Below, in pieces: positions 12,194 to 24,073 of a DNA stretch of 64,000 nt; the first letter of the stretch is position 1, and each line of letters begins with the position of its first letter. The stretch is from Lolium rigidum. Its lineage: Eukaryota > Streptophyta > Magnoliopsida > Poales > Poaceae. The position numbers and the translations under genes are program-made. Where the stretch lies: assembly GCF_022539505.1 (NCBI RefSeq), contig NC_061514.1, positions 216,031,837-216,095,836 of the forward strand, given 5' to 3'. A model generated the notes under the pieces. The model was not told the origin of the DNA, did no database searches, and saw only the letters and a program-made list of their open reading frames with translations.

Positions 12194-14760
12194 GCATCCC
12201 CAAGCTTAGTTACGTCTCGTCCCGAGCGAGTAAAACGATAACAAAGATAATTTCTGAAGTGACATGCCATCATAACCTTGATCATACTATTTGTAAACAT
12301 ATGTAATGAATGCAGCGATCAAAACAATGGTAATGACATGAGTAAACAAGTGAATCATAAAGCAAAGACTTTTCATGAATAGTACTTCAAGACAAGCATC
12401 AATAAGTCTTGCATAAGGGTTAACTCATAAAGCAATAAATCAAAGTAAAGGTATTGAAGCAACACAAAGGAAGATTAAGTTTCAGCGGTTGCTTTCAACT
12501 TGTAACATGTATATCTCATGGATAATTGTCAACATAGAGTAATATAACAAGTGCAATATGCAAGTATGTAGGAATCAATGCACGAGTTCACACAAGTGTT
12601 TGCTTCTTGAGGTGGAGAGAGATAGGTGAACCGACTCAACATAAAAGTAAAAAGAATGGTCCTTCAAAGAGGAAAGCATCGATTGCTATATTTGTGCTAG
12701 AGCTTTTATTTTGAAAACATGAAACAATTTTGTCAACGGTAGTAATAAAGCATATGAGTTATGTAAATTATATCTTACAAGTTGCAAGCCTCATGCATAG
12801 TATACTAATAGTGCCCGCACCTTGTCCTAATTAGCTTGGACTACCGGATCATCGCAATACACATGTTTTAACCAAGTGTCACAATGGGGTACCTCCATGC
12901 CGCCTCGTACAAAGGTCTAAGGAGAAAGCTCGCATTTTGGATTTCTCGCTTTTGATTATTCTCAACTTAGACATCCATACCGGGACAACATGGACAACAG
13001 ATAATGGACTCCTCTTTAATGCATAAGCATGTGGCAACAATTATTATTCTCATATGAGATTGAGGATATATGTCCAAAACCGAAACTTCCACCATGAATC
13101 ATGGCTTTAGTTAGCGGCCCAATGCTCTTCTCTAACAATATGTATGCTCCAACCATAAAGGTGGTAGATCTCTCTTACTTCGGACAAGACGGACATGCAT
13201 AGCAACTCACATGATATTCAACAAAGAATAGTTGATGGCGTCCCCGAAGCATGGTTATCGCACAACAAGCAACTTAATAAGAGATAAAGTGCATAAGTAC
13301 ATATTCAATACCACAATAGTTTTTAAGCTATTTGTCCCATGAGCTATATATTGTAAAGGTGAATGATGGAATTTTAAAGGTAGCACTCAAGCAATTTACT
13401 TTGGAATGGCGGATAAATACCATGTAGTAGGTAGGTATGGTGGACGCAAATGGCATAGTGGTTGGCTCAAGGATTTTGGATGCATGAGAAGTACTCCCTC
13501 TCGATACAAGGTTTAGGCTAGCAAGGTTATTTTAAACAAACACAAGGATGAACGGTGCAGCAAAACTCACATAAAAGACATATTGAAAACATTATAAGAC
13601 TCTACACCGTCTTCCTGTTGTTCAAAACTCAATACTAGATATTATCTAGACTCTAGAGAAACCAAATATGCAAACCAAATTAGCAAGCTCTAAGCGTTTC
13701 TTCATTAGTGGGTGCAAAGTATATGATGCAAGAGCTTAAACATGAGCACAACAATTGCCAAGTATCAAATTATCCAAGACATTTTAGAGTTACTACATGT
13801 AGCATTTCCCAATTCCAACCATATAACAATTTAACGAAGAAGAAACTTCGCCATGAATACTATGAGTAGAGCCTAAGGACATACTTGTCCATATGCTACA
13901 GCGGAGCGTGTCTCTCTCACACAAAGTGAATGCTAGGATCCATTTTATTCAAACAAAACAAAAACAAAAACAAACCGACGCTCCAAGCAAAGTGCATAAG
14001 ATGTGACGGAATAAAAATATAGTTTCGGGGGAGGAACCCGATAATGTTGTCGATGAAGAAGGGGATGCCTTGGGCATCCCCAAGCTTAGACGCTTGAGTC
14101 TTCTTAGAATATGCAGGGGTGAACCACCGGGGCATCCCCAAGCTTAGAGCTTTCACTCTCCTTGATCATATTGTATCATACTCCTCTCTTGATCCTTGAA
14201 AACTTCCTCCACACCAAACTCGAAACAACTCATTAGAGGGTTAGTGCACAATAAAAATTAACATGTTCAGAGGTGACACAATCATTCTTAACACTTCGGA
14301 CATTGCATAAAGCTACTTGGACATTAATGGATCAAAGAAATTCATCCAACAAAGCAAAAGAGGCAATGCGAAATAAAAGGCAGAATCTGTCAAAACAGAA
14401 CAGTCCGTAAAGATGGATTTTATTAGGGCACCAGACTTGCTCAAATTAAAATTCCCAAATTGAATGAAAGTTGCGTACATATCTGAGGATCACTCACGTA
14501 AATTGGCTTAATTTTCTGAGTTACCTACAGAGAATTAGACCCAGATTCGTGACAACAAAGAAATCTGTTTCTGCGCAGTAATCCAAATCTAGTATTTACT
14601 TTACTATCAAAGACTTTACTTGGCACAACAAAATACAAAACTAAGATAAGGAGAGGTTGCTACAGTAGTAAACAACTTCCAAGACTCAAATATAAAACAA
14701 AAATACTGTAGTAAAAACATGGGTTGTCTCCCATAAGCGCTCTTCTTTAACGCCTTTCAG
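12194..14760 (-). other. A3 shared 3' non-coding module
   Basis: This is a close copy of 3644-6190, starting with the polypurine tract (12194-12209) and repeating that motif at 14074-14089 and 14132-14147. No coding sequence is recognised. Similarity to A1 continues to about 14775 (ttcagctaggcgcagaaa) and then stops where the coding modules diverge. Confidence 0.8.
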
Positions 14761-14780
14761 CTAGGCGCAGAAAATGTATA

Positions 14781-15456
14781 TCAAGTGTTATCAAGAGATG
14801 GAGCATCATAAGCTCCCCCATCTGTAGTGATACTAAGGGCTTTGTCAATCTTAGGCCTATAATAATATTTCTTTGGTTTAGGCACTTTAGAGACATACAT
14901 AAACTTTTGCTCTTTTCCCACATAAGCTTTCTCTCTAAACTCGTAAAGATGAAAAGGTTGAACCCAAGGTTCCCATAGCTTTTTCAAGTTCGCCAATCCT
15001 ATTAATTTGATTATCATGGTCAACACAAGTTCCTAGGACACTAATTCTTTCATCAATTCCTCCTAAGGATTTATCAAGTTCATCGGCTTTGTCAAGTAAC
15101 ATCTCCAACTTAGTTTCAACACTCGGAAAATTTTTCTCTATGGTTTCCAATTTTTTCATAACATCCTCAAGGGAGGTTTCAATTTTAGTTTCATTAACAG
15201 GTGGTGTTCCAAATAAACTCTCAATAATGCAACTAGCTTCTAAAGCGGGAGCGCCTAGGAAATTACCTCCCGCGAGACAATCAAGAACATATCTATTCCA
15301 GCTAGAGATACCAACGTAAAAATTCTCGAGTAGGATAGTGGTGGAGTGTTTCTTAGTGCACCTATTATGGGCATCACTAATTCTATACCAAGCATCTTTT
15401 AAACATTCTCCCCCTTGTTGCTTAAATGAACGAACTTCAACTTCAGGATTACTCAT
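14781..15456 (-). CDS. Short gag-like protein of A3
   Basis: The main frame (15456-14935, 173 aa) starts MSNPEVEVRSFKQQGG. It keeps the gag-core pattern LKDAWYRI ... ENFYVGISSWNRYVLD ... GGNFLG, followed by a long predicted coiled coil (about residues 90-150, rich in E, K and L at heptad spacing). A one-base frame change near 15000 leads into a C-terminal part (to 14781) ending SLDNT. The coiled coil suggests self-assembly, as in a capsid protein. No zinc knuckle or protease follows. It could be a minimal packaging protein or a decaying gag. The frame change may be a sequence error. Confidence 0.65.
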
Positions 15457-15680
15457 TTTAGCAGTAGTAAATAAAACAAACTAGATAAAGTAAATGCAAG
15501 TAACTAATTTTTTTGTGTTTTTGATATAGCAAACAAGATAGTAAATAAAGTAGAGCTAGCAACTAATTTTTTTGTGTTTTGATATAATGCAACAAACAAA
15601 GTAGTAAATAAAATAAAGCAAGACAAAAACAAAGTAAAGAGGTTGGGAAGTGGAGACTCCCCTTGCAGCGTGTCTTGATC

Positions 15681-15696
15681 TCCCGGCAACGGCGCC
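15681..15696 (-). other. A3 primer-binding site (tRNA-Asp type)
   Basis: The plus strand reads tcccggcaacggcgcc, matching 15 of the last 16 usable bases of plant tRNA-Asp. It lies 10 bp inside the 5' LTR starting at 15707. Confidence 0.85.
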
Positions 15697-15706
15697 GAAA
15701 TTTGCT

Positions 15707-17304
15707 TGATGCGTGTAATTGACACGTCCGTTGGGAACCCCAAGAGGAAGGTGTGATGCGCACAGCGGCAAGTTTCCCTCGGTAAGAAACCAAGGTTTAA
15801 TCGAACCAGTAGGAGTCAAGAAGCACGTTGAAGGTTGATGGCGGCGGGATGTAGTGCGGCGCAACACCGAGAGATTCCGGCGCCAACGTGGAACCTGCAC
15901 AACACAACCAAAGTACTTTGCCCCAACGAAACAGTGAGGTTGTCAATCTCACCGGCTTGCTGTAACAAAGGATTAACCGTATTGTGTGGAAGATGATTGT
16001 TTGCAGAGAAAACAGTAAAACACGTATTGCAGCAGATTAGTATTTCAGTATAAGAGAATGGACCGGGATCCACAGTTCACTAGAGGTGTCTCTCCCATAA
16101 GATAAAAGCATGTTGGGTGAACAAATTATAGTCGGGCAATTGACAAATAGAGAGGGCATAACAATGCACATACATGTCATGATAAGTACAGTGAGATTTA
16201 ATTGGGCATTACGACAAAGTACATAGACCGCCATCCAACTGCATCTATGCCTAAAAAGTCCACCTTCAGGTTATCATCCGAACCCCCTCCAGTATTAAGT
16301 TGTAAAACAACAGACAATTGCATTAATTATGGTGCGTAATGTAATCAACAACTACATCCTTAGACATAGCATCAATGTTTTATCCCTAGTGGCAACAACA
16401 TAACACAACCTTAGGGGTTTCTGTCACTCCCCCAGATATCAATGGAGGCATGAACCCACTATCGAGCATAAATACTCCCTCTTGGAGTTACTAGCATCAA
16501 CTTGGCCGTAGCCTCTACTAATAACGGAGAGCATGCAAGATCATAAACAACACATAGGTAATAACTTGATAATTAACATAACATGGTATACTCTATCCAT
16601 CGGATCCCGACAAACACAACATATAGAATTACAGATAGATGATCTTGATCATGTTAGGCAGCTCACAAGATCCAACAATGAAGCACAATGAGGAGAAGAC
16701 AACCATCTAGCTACTGCTATGGACCCATAGTCCAGGGGTGAACTACTCACTCATCACTCCGGAGGCGACCATGGCGGTGAAGAGTCCTCCGTGAGATGAA
16801 TCCCCTCTCCGGCAGGGTGCCGGAGGAGATCTCCAGAATCCCCCGAGATGGGATTGGCGGCGGCGGCGTCTCTGGAAGGTTTTTCCGTATCGTGGTTCTT
16901 CGTATCGGGGGTTTCGCGACGGAGGCTATAAGTAGGCGGAAGGGCGCAGTCGGAGGGCTGTCGAGGGGCCCACACCATAGGGCGGCGCGGGCCCCCTCCG
17001 GCCGCGCGGCCCTATGGTGGCGGCGCCTCGTCGCCCCACTTCGTATCCCTTTCGGTCTTCCGGAAGCTTCGTGGCAAAATAGGACCCCGGGCGTTGATTT
17101 CGTCCAATTCCGAGAATATTTCGTTACTAGGATTTCGAAACCAAAAACAGCTAGAAACGACAAGAATCGGCTCTTCGGCATCTTGTTAATAGGTTAGTTC
17201 CAGAAAATGCACGAATATGACATAAAGTGTGCATAAAACATGTAGATATCATCAATAATGTGGCATGGAACATAAGAAATTATCGATATGTCGGAGGCGT
17301 ATCA
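15707..17304 (-). repeat. A3 5' LTR
   Basis: This is a 1598-bp LTR, tgatgcgtgtaa to ggcgtatca, followed by the duplication ggccc and the last 59 bp of B's LTR. Confidence 0.92.
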
Positions 17305-17368
17305 GGCCCCCGATTGGGCCATAGGAGGTAACATAATACTAGTTACCCAAAGGGTAATGCCCACATCA

Positions 17369-17382
17369 GTAGCCCCCGAGTG
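17369..17382 (-). other. Polypurine tract of element B
   Basis: The minus strand reads cactcgggggctac directly before the B 3' LTR, which starts tgatgtgggc. That position and purine run are what plus-strand priming needs. Very similar tracts recur at about 17526, 17876 and 22540. Confidence 0.75.
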
Positions 17383-17995
17383 ACTGGTCGAAGTAAAGCT
17401 TCGGGTAGGGACTAAAATTGTCTTCTGTCGAATGTCCATAGTTGCCAAAAAGACTTGATCCCTTTTCACCAATTTTGAAATCAAGAACTCATTTTTATCG
17501 GGTGCGCATCCAGCGCTCCCGATGGGAGTAGCCCCCGAGTTTAGGCACGGATGCTTGCAACCGTGTGTAGACTCGAATGTTTTGCTGCCGATGTTTTTTG
17601 CAAGCTGTCGTAATCATCCGATATCTTCTTCTATATCGGGTCCTTCAAAACTTCAAGTGAAGTCATGCTAGATGATAGTACGTAAGGGATTGGAGTAACG
17701 TGCCCCAATCTTACTTGATAAATCGATGCTGGTTAACTGTCGATGACAAAATAACGTTATCCTACTCAGAATCAAGTCCTCGGGCATGATCCTGGATCTT
17801 CTAAAATCTTCGGATACATATTCTTTTGTCTTCAGTAATTTCTATCGGGTGCGCGTCCAGTGCTCCCGATGGGAGTAGCCCCCGAGTCTAGCCACGGATG
17901 CTTGCAACCGTGTGTAGAGTCAAGTCGAGCTACTCAATGTTACAGATTCCTTTGGGTGCTCTATGAGGAGTCGATACTTTTGGTGACATCATCAG
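17383..17995 (-). other. Element B 3' untranslated region with direct repeats
   Basis: No gene is seen. Two direct repeats of about 80 bp lie at 17499-17575 and 17848-17925. Each contains cgggtgcgc, then a short inverted repeat (gctcccgatgggag), then agtagcccccgag, then cacggatgcttgcaaccg. The same core appears again near 22500-22610 at the far side of the antisense ORF. The repeats bracket the antisense ORF and its promoter. Confidence 0.7.
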
Positions 17996-18246
17996 TGACG
18001 TGGCCTCCGCGACAACTTGATTGATAGGACGAGACTTAATGGGCCCACCCTACTTCTGCGCGATCAGTTAGGAAATGATTGATCTTTGCACGTTGACCAA
18101 GGCGTTTCCTCGTTCGTCATGCGCAGTGGGGGTAATGGGCCACCGGTTTCACTCCCTTCATGACACGTGTACGATTGGATTCTTGCCCACTTCCCCATAA
18201 TGCGAATTTAACAGCCACGATCCTCGGCCATTTTTTACTATAAAAG
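17996..18246 (+). promoter_or_regulatory. Predicted promoter of the antisense ORF in B
   Basis: A consensus TATA box (tataaaag, 18239-18246) lies 102 bp upstream of the ATG at 18349. Upstream are TGACGTGG (17996-18003, ABRE/as-1-like), a W-box TTGACC (18093-18098), a perfect G-box CACGTG (18164-18169) and attgg (reverse CCAAT, about 18174). All lie on the side expected for plus-strand transcription, opposite to the retrotransposon's own transcript. Single motifs are common by chance; the order and the good TATA box make the set credible. Confidence 0.55.
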
Positions 18247-18348
18247 AGGGGCGTTGTGGTTTTGACCTTTTACGCCTCCATACTGCTCATCTTCTTCATC
18301 TGCTTCCATCGTTCCATTACTTCTGCAACCAAGGTCTCTCGCGCAACC

Positions 18349-21300
18349 ATGGGCAAAAGGAGGGCAACCGACAATTCCAGTGTTGTCGCTGGCGCCGCTA
18401 AGGGCAAGGACTCCACAACGTCACGCAAAACGGGCGCTGTCGCCAATCTTGATTGGGCGGCGTCCACCATCTCCAAGCGTGACGAGAACAAGTTGAGGCC
18501 AGAGGTCAGTAGGCCTCATCTCCTCTGCCGAATCAGATTTTGTTCACCCAGGTTCTGCTTCTCGCCCGAGGCCCCCAAAGGGTTTCATTGTTATGTTTGT
18601 TGCTTTTCTGTACCGTGGGCTTTCTCTTCCATCCCACGAGTTCCTTCGATGCCTGCTTTTCTCCTACGGGATCCAGCTTTGGCAGCTGACCCCAAATTCC
18701 ATCCTCCACCTCTCTATCTTTACCACGGTGTGCGAGGCTTTCCTCGGCATTGATCCCCACTGGGGTCTTTGGAGGAAAATCTTCTATGTCAAACGTCATA
18801 GCGGAGGCGAAGGCCCCCATGTAGTCGGTGGCGTCGGCTTCATCGTTAGAAAGGAGGTTAATTATTTTAACTTTCTAATGAGCGAGTCCGTTCAGGGCTG
18901 GCGACATAAGTGGTTCTACCTTCAGGACCCCCCAACATCAGGCCAGCACTACAACCTGCCACCATTCGAATACGTCCTTGAGGCAGTGCCAAAGAAATCC
19001 TGGCAAAATATTATGACTGCCGAAGAGAGCGAGGTAGCCGATCAACTTTACAAGAAGATCTTGGATCTGAAGAGTGCAGGAGGTCAAACAATGAGCGGAA
19101 CCTAAGTGGTTGCGTTGTTCTTGCAGCGTCGGGTGCAACTAGCGATGTCGAGGAGGCATCCACTTTGGAAATACACAGGTGCCGGTGACCAGACCCGAAT
19201 CAGCGCAGATGATTTCTCAGATAGCGAACTTCGGGATGAAGTAAGACGCATAACTTGCTTCAGCCAAAAACATGTTATCGCTGTGACTTCGGTTCATGTC
19301 CTTTTCGGCCTTGGTCATCTTCCTTCAGAGGTATATATATTTTTTGATTATTTTTGAGTCAACATTATTCTTTATACTTTGAGTTTAACACTTTTTCTTT
19401 GCCTTGGACAGCCGTCTACCTTCGTCCAGTGTGACCCTTCGACATCCGAAAGCGGGGCAGCTCCCGAAGATGGTGACGCTGCTGAAGAGACTAAAGATGA
19501 TCCTGACGTGATTGAAGATAGCGATGCTTCGGGTGATGAGGCTCTTGATGATGATGTACTTCTCTCCATGCGCCGCAGGAAAATCAACAAAGATTTGATG
19601 GCCACAGCGGATTCGAGTCCTAGCGGACATAACGATGATGATGCTAATGTAAGTCCTTCTCCTGCACCTTCTCGCGAAGCTTCGGCTCCCCCAACGCCAA
19701 GAAGATCATCAAGACTCTTTGCCGAAGAAGATGATTTGATGTTTCTTTCGTAAGTTTTTCGTGTTTTACTTCTCATATTTCCGGATAATCTTTGCCTTTA
19801 TAACAGCCCATATTTCCTTCAAATAGCTCTGATGAAGATGAAGACGTTCCTCATCCAAAGAAGGCAAGGATGCACTCTAAAAATCCTGAATCAATGAAGG
19901 AGTCGACGCCTTTATCTGCCGAAGATGAACCTACCGCCGATCTTCCGCCAAGAAGAGTCGTAGCCAAGGTTAAAGCTTCTACAGTTACTCCTTCGGCAAG
20001 TGCCTCCGCTCCTCCATCTTCGAATGATCATGTAAGCATTTCTTTTTAGTAGGTAGTATCCAGCAGCCCCGAGCCGATAATTGGCTCTGAGCAAAGCCAA
20101 GTATAGGTTAAGATATGTTTGTTGTATATCCCGACGCGGTCCTTTTATTCTCTTGCTACAGCCAATTCATGTCGCAGTCGACATTGTGGTAGATTTGGCT
20201 GATCAGTTCGTTTGACTAGAGGCAGAAAACGTCCAGCTTTGCAAGGCTGCTAAATCTTCAGCTGGTGCGAGAGGCTAACAGGCTAACAGCCGAAGCACGA
20301 AACGAAAATGCAAGTCTAAAGGAAGAACTAAAGAAGCTGAAAAAGAAGATGAAGGAGGAAAGGAGGCGAGGCACAAGGCTTTCGTTGAAGCAGACAAGAA
20401 AGAAGGCGCTCTTCGCAAATCCATTGAAAATTTGCTAAGTAAGATTTCTCCATGCTCATATGCTTCTCCTTTTCTCAAAATATTCTATAGTCGTAATGAA
20501 TTGTTTTCCATGATATTCCATATACTGCCGACATGTCTGACGACCGTACGAGCAAGCTTCGGGTGGATTCTATGTCGGATGCTCTTTCGTTTGCTGCCGA
20601 GTCAAGTGACCAGATCCAAGATCTCTTGAAGAAGACCAAGGGAGCTCTGTCGAAGTTATTCTCGATGATATTTCCTAGGCTAGATCAGAACAAGACTCTT
20701 GGAGAGATGGCGAATACCTTCTTCATCAACTCCAGCAACGCAATTGAGGTACTAAAGCGTCACTCCCGTCTCTGTGGAGCACTTTTTGCTTTTCAACTCT
20801 TAATGGGGCTTGGTCTAGAGTCAAAACTGGAGCAACTGTCGAAGGCGTTACCAACGGACGCAGATGGTTCTCTTGTCGACCTTGCCCCTTCCAATGAATC
20901 AGCTCAACTGTGCGCAAGTCGTGTCTTGAAGCTCGTTGATGAAGAGAAGAAAAAGGCTGCACCCGAGACTGCTCCAAGCTCATCTCAACGAACTCAAGCA
21001 TCTTGAGTTCACTGATTCACTTAGTTGTAATCCTGAATATTTTTATCTCATCTTTGTTCTGTAATGAATTATGTTGATTTTGTTGTCAGTACTCAACTTT
21101 CTTAACATAACCTTTTGAATGAAAAGATGTTGATGGCTCCTGATGGGAGTTTTCTGCACTTGATAATTTTCCTTTGCAGATTTTCTGAGGATGTATATTT
21201 AAACCACTTGCTCCAGATTCCTTCGACTACTTACCGAGTCGAGAGCTCTTCGAATTCTTCTGCTGTTGATGAATTAGAACTTGTGCGTCGACTGCGCAAT

Positions 21301-21393
21301 CAAATTTGTCAATTGAATAAAGTTATGATTGGTCTTCATGCTATGGCAGCATTAGTTAAAAAGAATAGCGAAATTGCCACAGCAGTCGAATAA
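18349..21393 (+). pseudogene. Antisense extra ORF of Tat element, gypsy-type transposase-like domain
   Basis: The start ATG at 18349 has good context (accATGG). After a frame change near 18500, residues reading LPSHEFLRCLLFSYGIQLWQ and LTPNSILHLSIF match the plant 'putative gypsy-type transposon' domain (PF04195-like). Three plausible GT-AG introns are visible: 19331-19411, 19750-19826 and 20032-20161. Removing them joins acidic Ser/Asp-rich exons in frame. A coiled coil follows (about 20290-20440), then a helical domain (20533-21006, DQIQDLLKKTKGALSKLFSM) and a tail to 21393. In-frame stops at 19103-19105 and 20213-20215, plus frame changes, disable it. It runs against gag-pol, as reported for antisense ORFs in plant Tat elements. 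Molecular function is unknown. Confidence 0.75.
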
Positions 21394-22889
21394 CATGCTC
21401 TAGATTGCCTACGCGTGGCCACTGAAAGCCTAAGCTGTAAGCAATCAATCGCCCTTTTGTTTTATTGGTATTTCTATTTTGTAAAAGATCTTCTTCTGAC
21501 TTGCTCTTTGTCTTCAAAAGTCGTTGCTTTCGGTGAATCAGAAGAAAACAAGCGAAACCATGAGAAGATTGCAGTGATGATCGATATATCTCACCCGAAG
21601 TGAGAGTTATGGTCAGATAGGTCAAATGTCGTAATCATAGCGAAGTTCGAGTATCGAGATGAGAAGGTACATTATTATTTCGATAAATACCATGCTCATC
21701 TAACCATGGTATGGAGGACCATGTTTCCTTTGGATCCAGCACCCGAGACTTTGTCAGCTTTGTTTAATCGATTCAAGACTCCTATCATAATTCGATCTTT
21801 GGTGCACAAAGAACTTCTTGTTGGAGCCGAACTAGCACTTGCTTCTGTTTTAGACCATGAATTTAGAATCCATAGCCAATGCTAATGCAAGACTTGATCA
21901 GTACTACCCCATAGCTAGGCATCCTACTCATATTATTATTTCTCGGATGGAGGCAGGTGTCTAAAGAGATTTGAATAACCAAGCAGATCAGGGAACCTCA
22001 TCATGATATAAATTCTTAATTATCCTTGCACATAGCGTGCCCTTGTAATTTTTATGAAAGAAATCACTCTTGTTTTTTAAGAGGAACTTGTATTGTAAAG
22101 AATGATGTTTTTTTAAAACATTATGTGCCATGGATGTTCTTTTTAACATCATAGCGAATCGATGGACCGTAAGCCCATTTGACAATTTTTTTTTATTTTG
22201 TCGAAGGCAACCGAGGGATCGGGTCAGTTTGCTCACTCGACGATCTTGTAGTAATCACAATTTTTACAGAGTCGCATGTATTTTTGTAAGAGCGACACCC
22301 TTCGAATAAATGAATAAACTATGCGCTTATTTGGCTTCATAACATGGTGCACCGGTATGAGCCTTTCATATGTTGCATTGTTTCCACCAGTTGCAGCGCT
22401 CACATGTTATTTGAGGCTTTGGTGGAATTTGTTTTTGACGAGAGCTACAGCTTTCGAGTATTGCCAGAAAATCCATGGTACGTTGATAACCAGAGCTCCC
22501 AATAGGAGTAATAGTTAATGACGATATTGTAATAATCCATATAGCCCCCGAGTATTGTCGGGTAAGCCATGACGCGTTGATAACTGGAGCTCCCGATGGG
22601 AGTAGTAGTACTCGATAGAAAGATCCCAAACATTTGTTCGGGTGAGAAGGTAATCATAGAAGCTGAACCAGAAGTTTTATTCATAGTACGTAACTGGCTA
22701 AGAAGCCTTATTGCAAAAGAAATAAAGGAAACATAAAAAGGTCTGAGTCCTACACATAAATTCATCGCAATTGTGCAACGTTCCATGGGTTCCCAACATC
22801 TTTTCCTGTAGTAGGATTCTTGAGACGATAAGCTCCTCCAGGGATTACTTCACTGATGATGTATGGTCCTTCCCATGGAGATTCAAGCT
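21394..22889 (-). other. Element B region between antisense ORF and integrase
   Basis: This is a 1.5-kb stretch of B without an intact gene. The first ~570 bp may be the decayed end of the antisense ORF (residues such as ALRVATESL-like remain near 21410). Two poorly conserved copies of the gctcccgatgggag core and agcccccgag lie near 22500-22610. The stretch 22780-22920 is the degraded C-terminus of pol on the minus strand (ESPWEGPYIISEV-like). Confidence 0.5.
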
Positions 22890-24041
22890 TTAGGGTGTCC
22901 TTTCTGCTTCAGTCGTAGTACTAGATCGCAAACGTCGAAACTTCGAGTGCACCCTTTGACTGTGGTAATTCCGTATGGTCTGCTGATATACTGCTGTTCT
23001 TGCTAGGGCAATATCTCGAGCTTCATCAACAAGGTCCACAATATCTTGTAATGCATGAACAGAGGTTTTCTCTGTGTATGCAGCCACCCGAGGTGCTTCA
23101 AAGCGAACGTCGGCAGGTATGACAGCTTCGGCTCCGTATACAAGGAAGAAGGGAGTATATTGTGTTGACCTATTTGGCGTATTCCACAAACTCCAAAGTA
23201 CTAATGGTAACTCTTTGACCCAAGGTCCAGCTGCACCTGTGAGACACTTTTTAATTCCATCGCATATTAAGCCATTGATCCTTTCCACTTGTCTGTTGGT
23301 TTGAGGATGTGCAACCGAGGCGAATTTAAGCTTGATGCCATTACTGATGCAGAATTCATGAAATTCATTCGAATCAAAGTTGGTTTTGTTATATGTGATA
23401 ATGTTGTGAGGCACACCAAAGCGACAAGTGATTCCTTTGAAGAACTTGGCAGTTGTTTTGGCTGTCTGATTGGTGACTAGTATGGCCTCAATCCACTTGG
23501 TGGATTTATCGACTGCTACCAATACATGAGTATAACCACCAGGCGATGACTTTGGCATTAGACCAACTTGGTCAAGTCCCCACTGTGCAATGGGCCATGC
23601 CAAAGGTATCATCATTAGATCTATAGTGGGTGCGTGCGGTTTTGGTGCAAAACATTGGCAAGGGTCGCACTTCCGAACTAAGTCTCTTGCATCGGCTGCT
23701 GCTATTGGCCAATAAAACCCAGCTCTAAAAGCTTTGGCCACAAGTGTTCTGCTACTTGCATGATGGCCACACGTCCCTTCGTGTATTTCTCGCAACAGGG
23801 CCTTGCCATCGTTGATGGCGATGCACTGTTGGAAGATGCCAGAGATACTCCATTTATAAAGGTCACCATCTACTATAATAAATGCTTTAGATCGTTGTAC
23901 AATGCATTTAGCTTCCGTTGGATCATCTGGCAACCGTTGCTCCATTAAATATGCCAGAAAAGGTTCAGTCCATAAAGGCTCGAGGAGAAGAACTTGTTGT
24001 TTAGGTCCACCAGTAATATCTTCGATAGCGTCCTGGGGCAT
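22890..24041 (-). pseudogene. Element B integrase, catalytic Asp lost
   Basis: The open frame is 383 aa. The zinc-binding HHCC module is present (H87, H93/H94, C125, C128). The catalytic core has D157 (WGLDQVG) and E253 (NRQVERING). The second catalytic Asp is Tyr217, in TYNKTNF where the family has TDNGTNF; codon at 23391-23393. The spacing Y217-E253 fits the D,D-35-E rule, so this is the active-site position. The neighbouring Gly is also changed to Lys. The enzyme would be inactive although the frame is open. C-terminal residues after 330 resemble other Tat integrases, then degrade. Confidence 0.9.
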
Positions 24042-24042
24042 A

Positions 24043-24055
24043 CCCCCCCCCCCCC
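24043..24055. repeat. Poly-C run in pol
   Basis: Thirteen consecutive C on the plus strand (G on the coding strand) lie between the RNase H and integrase frames. The frame is lost here. Homopolymers of this length are often miscounted, so the break may be a sequencing or assembly error. Confidence 0.9.
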
Positions 24056-24073
24056 GAGTCAGGAGCCGATTTT

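Larger units (their letters stand above)
10600..17304 (-). mobile_element. Element A3: non-autonomous element with short gag-like gene
   Basis: This is a complete minus-strand element with the perfect duplication ggccc (10595-10599 and 17305-17309). LTRs are 10600-12193 and 15707-17304, of the same family as A1. The internal region is only 3.5 kb: the shared non-coding module, then a short gag-like coding region, then a tRNA-Asp-type primer site. It has no protease or polymerase. It is effectively the A1 chassis with a different coding module. Confidence 0.9.
1982..17368 (-). repeat. 3' LTR of element B, split by A1 and A3
   Basis: Pieces 1982-2048, 10184-10599 and 17310-17368 join into a 542-bp LTR beginning tggcgagg and ending cccacatca. 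Each piece aligns with the second LTR at the right of B. A1 (duplication gctga) and A3 (duplication ggccc) both landed inside this one short LTR. A TATA-like stretch (caatataagg on the minus strand) lies near 10430-10442. The sum matches the other LTR exactly, which is a good check on all these boundaries. Confidence 0.88.

Noticed and set aside
18270..18820. Minus-strand ORFs over the antisense gene of B
   Set aside because: The plus strand there has domain similarity, a promoter and introns. The minus-strand frames have no recognisable features.
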